Below the pieces are notes generated by a model. The model did not search any database. It was not told the origin of the DNA and saw only the letters and a program-made list of their open reading frames with translations. Of a stretch of 64,000 nt of DNA, positions 58,311-64,000 are shown in pieces (the first letter of the stretch is position 1; every line of letters begins with the position of its first letter). Location: contig NZ_VTHK01000049.1 in the NCBI RefSeq assembly GCF_009765355.1, positions 1 to 64,000 on the forward strand. Direction: 5' to 3'. The position numbers and the translations under genes are program-made. Source of the DNA: Amycolatopsis anabasis. Lineage in GTDB: Bacteria; Actinomycetota; Actinomycetes; Mycobacteriales; Pseudonocardiaceae.

Positions 58311-59239
58311 AGCACTTGCTGGCGACCGACGGGCTCGACACCGGGTTCGCGACCGCGGTGCTGGACACCGCCGACGAGCTCAAGCACACGTTGCTCGGGC
58401 GGCAGGTGCGCAAGCTGCCGACCCTGCGCGGCCGCACGGTCATCACGATGTTCTACGAGAACTCCACCCGGACCCGCGTCTCGTTCGAGATCGCGGGCAA
58501 GTGGATGAGCGCGGACGTGGTCAACGTGTCCGCCGGTGGCTCGTCGGTCGGCAAGGGGGAGTCGCTGCGGGACACCGCGCTGACCCTGTCCGCGGCCGGG
58601 GCGGACTGCGTGATCATCCGGCACCCGGCCTCCGGGGCCGCGCAGCGCCTGGCGGGCTGGCTCGGCGAGACCGGCACCGCGGTGGTCAACGCGGGCGACG
58701 GCACCCACGAGCACCCCACCCAGGCCCTGCTCGACGCGGCGACCCTGCGGGAACGGCTCGGCGTCCTCAAGGACCGCCGGATCGCGATCGTGGGGGACGT
58801 CCTGCACAGCCGGGTCGCCCGGTCGAACATCCACCTGCTGGCCGCGCTCGGCGCCGAGGTGGTGCTGGTCGCCCCGCCCACGCTGCTGCCGGTCGGGGTG
58901 GACGCGCTCCCGGTGACCGTGTCCCACGATCTGGACGCCGAGTTGCCCGCGGTGGACGCGGTGATGATGCTGCGGGTGCAGGCCGAGCGGATGCACGGCG
59001 GGTTCTTCCCGTCCGCCCGCGAGTACTCGATCGCCTACGGGCTGAACGAGGCGCGGCTGGGCTTGCTGCCCGAGCACGCCGTGGTGCTGCACCCCGGGCC
59101 GATGCTGCGCGGGATGGAGATCGCCTCGGCGGTCGCCGACGCCCCGGCCTCGGCCATCACCGAACAGGTCCGCAACGGCGTGCACGTCCGCATGGCCGTC
59201 CTCTATCACCTGCTGGCCGGCGAAGGAGAAACCACGTGA
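58307..59239 (+). CDS. pyrB: Aspartate carbamoyltransferase catalytic chain
   Basis: The 310-residue enzyme makes carbamoyl-aspartate. Carbamoyl-phosphate site FYENSTRTRVSFE and the HPTQALLDAATL motif are intact, as is the aspartate-binding HPGPMLRGMEI. No pyrI regulatory chain is visible. ATG 58307 overlaps pyrR, and the stop overlaps pyrC. Confidence 0.97.
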   Translation: MKHLLATDGLDTGFATAVLDTADELKHTLLGRQVRKLPTLRGRTVITMFYENSTRTRVSFEIAGKWMSADVVNVSAGGSSVGKGESLRDTALTLSAAGADCVIIRHPASGAAQRLAGWLGETGTAVVNAGDGTHEHPTQALLDAATLRERLGVLKDRRIAIVGDVLHSRVARSNIHLLAALGAEVVLVAPPTLLPVGVDALPVTVSHDLDAELPAVDAVMMLRVQAERMHGGFFPSAREYSIAYGLNEARLGLLPEHAVVLHPGPMLRGMEIASAVADAPASAITEQVRNGVHVRMAVLYHLLAGEGETT

Positions 59240-60528
59240 CCGACCCCGTGCTGATCAAGGGCACCCGGTTGTACGGGGAGGGCGAGCCGGTCGACGTGCT
59301 GGTCGAGAACGGCGTGATCGCCGAGATCGGCGCCCCGGCCGCGGCCGAGGACGTGGCGGTCGTCGACGCCCGGGGGCAGGTGCTGCTGCCCGGGTTCGTG
59401 GACCTGCACACGCACCTGCGCGAACCGGGCCGGGAGGACACCGAGACGATCGAGAGCGGTTCGAAGGCGGCCGCGCTGGGCGGGTACACCGCGGTCTTCG
59501 CGATGGCCAACACCGATCCGGTCGCCGACAACGCGGTGGTCGTCGAGCACGTGTGGCGGCGCGGCCGGGAGATCGGGCTGGTCGACGTGCATCCGGTCGG
59601 CGCGGTCACCCTCGGGCTGGCGGGGGAGAAGCTCGCCGAACTCGGCACGATGGCCAAATCCGCGGCCCGGGTGCGGATCTTCTCCGACGACGGCAAATGC
59701 GTCGCCGACCCGCTGATCATGCGGCGGGCGCTGGAGTACTCGACCGCGCTGGGCGCGGTGGTCGCGCAGCACGCGGAGGAGCCCAGGCTCACGGTCGGCG
59801 CGCAGGCCCACGAGGGCGAGCGCGCGTCCCGGCTCGGGTACACCGGCTGGCCCGCGTCGGCCGAGGAGTCGATCGTCGCCCGCGACTGCCTGCTGGCCGA
59901 GCACGCCGGGGCGCGCCTGCACGTCTGCCACGTGTCCACCGCGGGCACGGCCGACGTGCTGCGCTGGGCGAAGGATCGCGGCACCCGGGTCTCGGCCGAG
60001 GTCACCCCGCACCACCTGCTGCTGACCGACGAGCGGCTGGCGACCTACGACCCGGTGAACAAGGTCAACCCGCCGCTGCGCACCGAATCCGACGCCGAGA
60101 AGCTGCGCGCCGCGCTGGCCGAGGGCGTCATCGACTGCGTGGCCACCGACCACGCGCCGCATGCGGTGCAGGACAAGGACTGCGAATGGGCCGCGGCGAA
60201 ACCGGGCATGCTCGGGCTGCAGACCGCGGTGTCGATCGTGGCCGGGACGATGGTGCGGACCGGCCTGCTCGACTGGCGGGGTGTCGCCCGCGTGATGAGC
60301 GAGCGGCCCGCGGCGATCGCCGGGCTGCCGGACCAGGGACGCCCGCTGGCCGAGGGCGAGCCCGCGAACCTGGTGCTGGTCGATCCCGATGCCGAGTGGA
60401 CGGTGCGCGGCGCCGAGCTCGCGAGCATTTCGGACAACACCCCGTACGAGGGAATGCGCCTGCCCGGCGTGGTGACCGCCACGCTGTTGCGCGGGCGGAT
60501 CACCTCGCGTGAAGGGAAGATTCGCTAA
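59236..60528 (+). CDS. pyrC: Dihydroorotase
   Basis: The 430-residue amidohydrolase cyclises carbamoyl-aspartate to dihydroorotate. Metal ligands are in VDLHTHLREPG, HAEEP, HVSTAG and ATDHAPH. GTG 59236 overlaps the pyrB stop. Its TAA shares a base with the ATG of the next gene. Confidence 0.97.
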   Translation: MTDPVLIKGTRLYGEGEPVDVLVENGVIAEIGAPAAAEDVAVVDARGQVLLPGFVDLHTHLREPGREDTETIESGSKAAALGGYTAVFAMANTDPVADNAVVVEHVWRRGREIGLVDVHPVGAVTLGLAGEKLAELGTMAKSAARVRIFSDDGKCVADPLIMRRALEYSTALGAVVAQHAEEPRLTVGAQAHEGERASRLGYTGWPASAEESIVARDCLLAEHAGARLHVCHVSTAGTADVLRWAKDRGTRVSAEVTPHHLLLTDERLATYDPVNKVNPPLRTESDAEKLRAALAEGVIDCVATDHAPHAVQDKDCEWAAAKPGMLGLQTAVSIVAGTMVRTGLLDWRGVARVMSERPAAIAGLPDQGRPLAEGEPANLVLVDPDAEWTVRGAELASISDNTPYEGMRLPGVVTATLLRGRITSREGKIR

Positions 60529-61061
60529 TGGACAGGTTGTGGTTGACGCTCGCCGTCGTCGCGTTCTTCGCGCTGTGCGTGTGGGGCATGTGGCTGGGCT
60601 GGCGGCGCAAGGCGCGTTCGCAGAGCGTGCAGGTGCCGCCGTTCCCCAGCGCGCCGGATAACCTCGGTGAACCGGTGCTGCCGCCCGCGCGGGGGCTGTA
60701 CGTCAGCACCACCCGGGCCGGGCACTGGCAGGACCGGATCGTCACCCGGGGCGCGGGCCTGCGCACCTCGGCCACCTGGCGGCTGTACGAGAGCGGCCTC
60801 GAGGTGGAGCGGGTCGGCGCGCCCGGGTTCTGGATCCCCGCCGAGTCCATAGTGGACGTACGGCGGGACCGGGCGATCGCGGGCAAGGTCATGGGTAGCG
60901 ACAGCCTGCTGGTGATCACCTGGCAGCTGTCGGATGTGTTGCTGGACACCGGATTCCGCGGAGACGATCTCGGCGCCTATCCACAGTGGATGGAGCGGCT
61001 GCGCGCGATCGCGCCGGAGCGGAAGAACGGGGACGAGGTCAAAGGAGGGGCCCAGACATGA
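60528..61061 (+). CDS. PH-like membrane protein (Rv1382 type)
   Basis: The 177-residue protein has one N-terminal transmembrane helix (LWLTLAVVAFFALCVWGMWLG) and a PH-like domain facing the cytoplasm (RITVTRGAGLRTSATWRLYESG-like region, RGDDLGAYPQW near the end). It is found at this place, between pyrC and carA, in mycobacteria (Rv1382). Function unknown. It overlaps both neighbours. Confidence 0.88.
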   Translation: MDRLWLTLAVVAFFALCVWGMWLGWRRKARSQSVQVPPFPSAPDNLGEPVLPPARGLYVSTTRAGHWQDRIVTRGAGLRTSATWRLYESGLEVERVGAPGFWIPAESIVDVRRDRAIAGKVMGSDSLLVITWQLSDVLLDTGFRGDDLGAYPQWMERLRAIAPERKNGDEVKGGAQT

Positions 61062-62185
61062 GGGGCGACAGGGCGCCGGCGGCACTGGTGCTTGAGGACG
61101 GCCGGGTCTTCCGCGGCGCGGCGTACGGCGCGCACGGGCGGACGCTCGGCGAGGTGGTGTTCTGCACCGGGATGACCGGTTACCAGGAGACCCTCACCGA
61201 TCCCTCCTACCACCGCCAGATCGTGGTGCAGACCGCGCCGCAGATCGGCAACACCGGCTGGAACGACGAGGACGACGAATCGGCGCGGATCTGGGTTTCC
61301 GGATACGTGGTGCGCGATCCGGCGCGAACCCCGTCGAACTGGCGGTCGCGCCGATCGCTGGATTCGGAACTGGCGCGCCAGGGCGTGGTCGGAATCTCCG
61401 AAGTGGACACCCGCACGCTGACCCGGCACATCCGGGAGCACGGCGCGATGCGCGCCGGGGTGTTCTCCGGTGACGCGGTGGCCGCCGACGACGTGCTGCT
61501 CGACGAGGTGCTCGCGAGCCCGCCGATGGCCGGCGCCGATCTGGCCGGGGAGGTGAGCACCGCGGCCCCGTACGTGGTCGAAGCCAAGGGGGAGCGCCGC
61601 TTCCGGGTCGCCGCGCTGGACCTCGGCATCAAGTCCAACACCCCGCGCCAGATGACCGCGCGCGGCCTCGAGGTGCACGTGCTGCCCTCGAGCAGCAGCC
61701 TGGACGATCTGCTGGCCGTCGAGCCGGACGGGGTGTTCCTGTCCAACGGTCCCGGCGACCCGGCCACCACCGCGCACGCCACCGCGCTGACCAAATCCGT
61801 GCTGGAGCGGGAAATCCCGCTGTTCGGCATCTGCTTCGGCAACCAGATCCTCGGCCGCGCGCTGGGCCTGGGCACCTACAAGATGCGGTACGGCCACCGC
61901 GGCATCAACATCCCGGTGATCGACGTGGCCACCGGCCGGGTCGCGATCACCGCGCAGAACCACGGGTTCGCCCTGGAAGGCGAGCCGGGCCAGCGGTTCG
62001 AATCGCCCTTCGGCGCGGCCCAGATCAGTCATTACTGCCCCAACGACGACACGGTCGAAGGCGTCCGCTGCGCCGACGTGCCCGCGTTCAGCGTGCAGTA
62101 CCACCCCGAGGCGGCCGCGGGCCCGCACGACGCCGCGCCCCTGTTCGACGAGTTCGTGACGCTGATGGAGAAGAAGTCCCGCTAA
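61058..62185 (+). CDS. carA: Carbamoyl-phosphate synthase small subunit
   Basis: The 375-residue subunit hydrolyses glutamine and sends ammonia to CarB. Class I glutamine amidotransferase triad: Cys259 in FGICFGNQ, and His and Glu in QYHPEAAAGP. ATG 61058 follows AAAGGAGG. The TAA shares a base with the carB ATG. Confidence 0.97.
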   Translation: MRGDRAPAALVLEDGRVFRGAAYGAHGRTLGEVVFCTGMTGYQETLTDPSYHRQIVVQTAPQIGNTGWNDEDDESARIWVSGYVVRDPARTPSNWRSRRSLDSELARQGVVGISEVDTRTLTRHIREHGAMRAGVFSGDAVAADDVLLDEVLASPPMAGADLAGEVSTAAPYVVEAKGERRFRVAALDLGIKSNTPRQMTARGLEVHVLPSSSSLDDLLAVEPDGVFLSNGPGDPATTAHATALTKSVLEREIPLFGICFGNQILGRALGLGTYKMRYGHRGINIPVIDVATGRVAITAQNHGFALEGEPGQRFESPFGAAQISHYCPNDDTVEGVRCADVPAFSVQYHPEAAAGPHDAAPLFDEFVTLMEKKSR

Positions 62186-64000
62186 TGCCGAAACGCACTG
62201 ACATCGAGCACGTGCTCGTCATCGGGTCCGGGCCGATCGTGATCGGCCAGGCCGCCGAGTTCGACTACTCGGGCACCCAGGCGTGCCGGGTGCTGCGCGA
62301 GGAGGGGCTGCGCGTCAGCCTGGTGAACTCGAACCCGGCGACGATCATGACCGATCCGGAGTTCGCCGACTCCACCTACATCGAGCCGGTGACCCCGGAC
62401 TTCGTGGAGAAGGTCATCGCCGCCGAGCGGCCGGACGCGCTGCTGGCCACGCTCGGCGGGCAGACCGCGCTCAACTGCGCGGTCGCCCTGCACGAACGCG
62501 GTGTGCTGGAGAAGTACGGCGTCGAGTTGATCGGCGCGGACATCGACGCCATCCAGCGCGGTGAGGACCGGCAGAAGTTCAAGGACATCGTGCGGACGGT
62601 CGGCGCCGGGGTGCCGCGCAGCGCGGTCTGCCATTCGATGGAAGAGGTGCGCGAGACCGTCGAGAAGCTCGGCCTGCCGGTGGTCATCCGGCCCAGCTTC
62701 ACCATGGGCGGGCTCGGTTCCGGGATGGCGCACACGTCCGAGGAACTGGAGCGCCTGGCTTCGGTGGGGCTGGAGGAAAGCCCGGTCACCGAGGTCCTCA
62801 TCGAGGAGAGCGTGCTCGGGTGGAAGGAGTACGAACTCGAGCTGATGCGCGATCGCCACGACAACGTGGTGGTGGTGTGTTCGATCGAGAACGTGGACGC
62901 GATGGGGGTGCACACCGGTGATTCGGTGACCGTGGCCCCGGCGATGACGCTGACCGATCGCGAGTACCAGCACATGCGGGATGTGGGGATCGCGGTGCTG
63001 CGCGAGGTCGGGGTGGACACCGGCGGGTGCAACATCCAGTTCGCGATCAATCCGGTGGATGGCCGGATGGTGGTGATCGAGATGAATCCGCGGGTGTCGC
63101 GTTCGAGTGCGCTGGCGTCCAAGGCGACCGGGTTCCCGATCGCCAAGATCGCCGCGAAGCTGGCGATCGGCTACACCCTGGACGAGATCCGCAACGACAT
63201 CACCGGCGAGACCCCGGCCAGCTTCGAACCCAGCCTCGACTACGTCGTCGTCAAAGTGCCTCGGTTCGCGTTCGAGAAGTTCCCCGGCGCCGATCCGACG
63301 CTGACCACGACCATGAAATCGGTCGGCGAGGCCATGTCGATGGGCCGCAGCTTCCCCGAGGCGCTGGGCAAGGCCATGCGCTCGATCGACACCAAGGCCA
63401 AGGGCTTCTGGACCGTCCCCGATCCGGCGGGCGCGACGCTGGAGTCGACGCTGGAGGACCTGCGCACCGCGCACGACGGCCGCCTCTACGCGGTCGAGCG
63501 GGCGCTGCGGCTGGGCGCCACGGTCGCCCAGGTGCACGAGGCCAGCGGGATCGATCCGTGGTTCATCGACCAGATCGCGCTCATCGGCGAGGTCGGCGCC
63601 GAGGTGCGGGACGCGCCGGTGCTGGACGAGTGGCTGCTGCGCCGCGCCAAGCGGACCGGGCTGTCGGACGCGCAGATCGCCGCGCTGCGGCCGGAACTGG
63701 CCGGGGAGAACGGGGTGCGGGCGCTGCGCCACCGGCTCGGCGTGCGCCCGGTGTTCAAAACCGTGGACACCTGCGCGGCCGAGTTCGCGGCGAAGACCCC
63801 GTACCACTACTCGGCCTACGAATCCGACGCGGCCGCCGAATCCGAGGTGACCGCGCAGGCCGACAAGCCGAAGGTGCTCATCCTGGGCTCCGGGCCGAAC
63901 CGGATCGGGCAGGGCATCGAGTTCGACTACTCGTGCGTGCACGCCGCGATCGCGTTGCGCGAAGCCGGGTTCGAGGCCGTGATGGTCAACTGCAACCCGG
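62185..64000 (+). CDS. carB: Carbamoyl-phosphate synthase large subunit (3' end outside window)
   Basis: 605 codons are present of the about 1100 expected. The first carboxyphosphate synthetic ATP-grasp half is complete: SGPIVIGQAAEFDYSGTQA, PSFTMGGLGSGMA, GWKEYELELMRD and VIEMNPRVSRSSALASKATG. The oligomerisation domain and the start of the second half (SGPNRIGQGIEFDYSCVHAA) follow before the right edge. Confidence 0.97.
   Translation, partial: MPKRTDIEHVLVIGSGPIVIGQAAEFDYSGTQACRVLREEGLRVSLVNSNPATIMTDPEFADSTYIEPVTPDFVEKVIAAERPDALLATLGGQTALNCAVALHERGVLEKYGVELIGADIDAIQRGEDRQKFKDIVRTVGAGVPRSAVCHSMEEVRETVEKLGLPVVIRPSFTMGGLGSGMAHTSEELERLASVGLEESPVTEVLIEESVLGWKEYELELMRDRHDNVVVVCSIENVDAMGVHTGDSVTVAPAMTLTDREYQHMRDVGIAVLREVGVDTGGCNIQFAINPVDGRMVVIEMNPRVSRSSALASKATGFPIAKIAAKLAIGYTLDEIRNDITGETPASFEPSLDYVVVKVPRFAFEKFPGADPTLTTTMKSVGEAMSMGRSFPEALGKAMRSIDTKAKGFWTVPDPAGATLESTLEDLRTAHDGRLYAVERALRLGATVAQVHEASGIDPWFIDQIALIGEVGAEVRDAPVLDEWLLRRAKRTGLSDAQIAALRPELAGENGVRALRHRLGVRPVFKTVDTCAAEFAAKTPYHYSAYESDAAAESEVTAQADKPKVLILGSGPNRIGQGIEFDYSCVHAAIALREAGFEAVMVNCNP

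Noticed and set aside
1..64000. CRISPR arrays, rRNA, tRNA, intact insertion sequences
   Set aside because: No regularly spaced direct repeats, no conserved RNA gene sequence and no transposase frame were seen.

Overview
The window is GC-rich chromosomal DNA from an actinobacterium. GTG starts are frequent, genes overlap by 4 bp (ATGA/GTGA), and the gene order alaS-DUF948-DUF6167, ruvX-mltG-aroE, aroC-aroK-aroB-aroQ, pepQ-efp-nusB-bldD and pyrR-pyrB-pyrC-carA-carB is the usual actinomycete one. A BldD regulator, a DasR-like GlcNAc regulator and abundant Tat/lipoprotein exports suggest a Pseudonocardiaceae-type filamentous organism; Amycolatopsis is my best guess, by inference only.

Layout. 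1-9.3 kb is an accessory, partly decayed island with lower and uneven GC. It holds a frameshifted small gene, fragments of secreted proteins, a secreted trypsin-like protein whose catalytic His is replaced by Arg and which ends in a tachylectin-like propeller, a divergent 1083-aa ALF-repeat/coiled-coil exported protein with a Cys-rich glycine-zipper tail followed by a small two-helix membrane protein (a possible toxin/immunity pair), an internally deleted tyrosine recombinase, and several strong hairpins. The island ends inside a radical-SAM gene (Rv2578c type) that has lost its 5' end. From there the chromosome looks like core: aspS, DUF389, a phosphotransferase and an SGNH hydrolase (10.3-15.2 kb); a TetR regulator divergent from a flavin monooxygenase/nitroreductase pair (15.2-17.6 kb); a PQQ-type sugar dehydrogenase, rarA and a purple-acid-phosphatase-like protein (17.6-21.9 kb).

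22.0-26.1 kb is a methionine-salvage operon (acyl-CoA-dehydrogenase-like flavoprotein, mtnA, mtnC, mtnB, mtnD). 26.6-27.4 kb has debris of an HTH/DUF6879 module. A Tat phospholipase C precedes the alaS-ruvX-mltG-aroE run (29.6-36.0 kb). About 12 kb of accessory or variable genes then separates aroE from aroC: GrpB, DUF4253, a secreted nuclease/phosphatase, a 2-hydroxyacid dehydrogenase, a lipoprotein peptidase, a beta-lactamase-like hydrolase, a complete local GlcNAc PTS (HPr, IIC, IIB, IIA) with a DasR-like regulator and a dre site, and a Rieske protein with an ECF sigma/anti-sigma pair.

48.4-64 kb is housekeeping: shikimate pathway, peptidase Q, EF-P, NusB, BldD, and the pyrimidine operon preceded by a recognisable PyrR-binding leader. 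carB runs off the right edge. I saw no rRNA, tRNA or CRISPR array.
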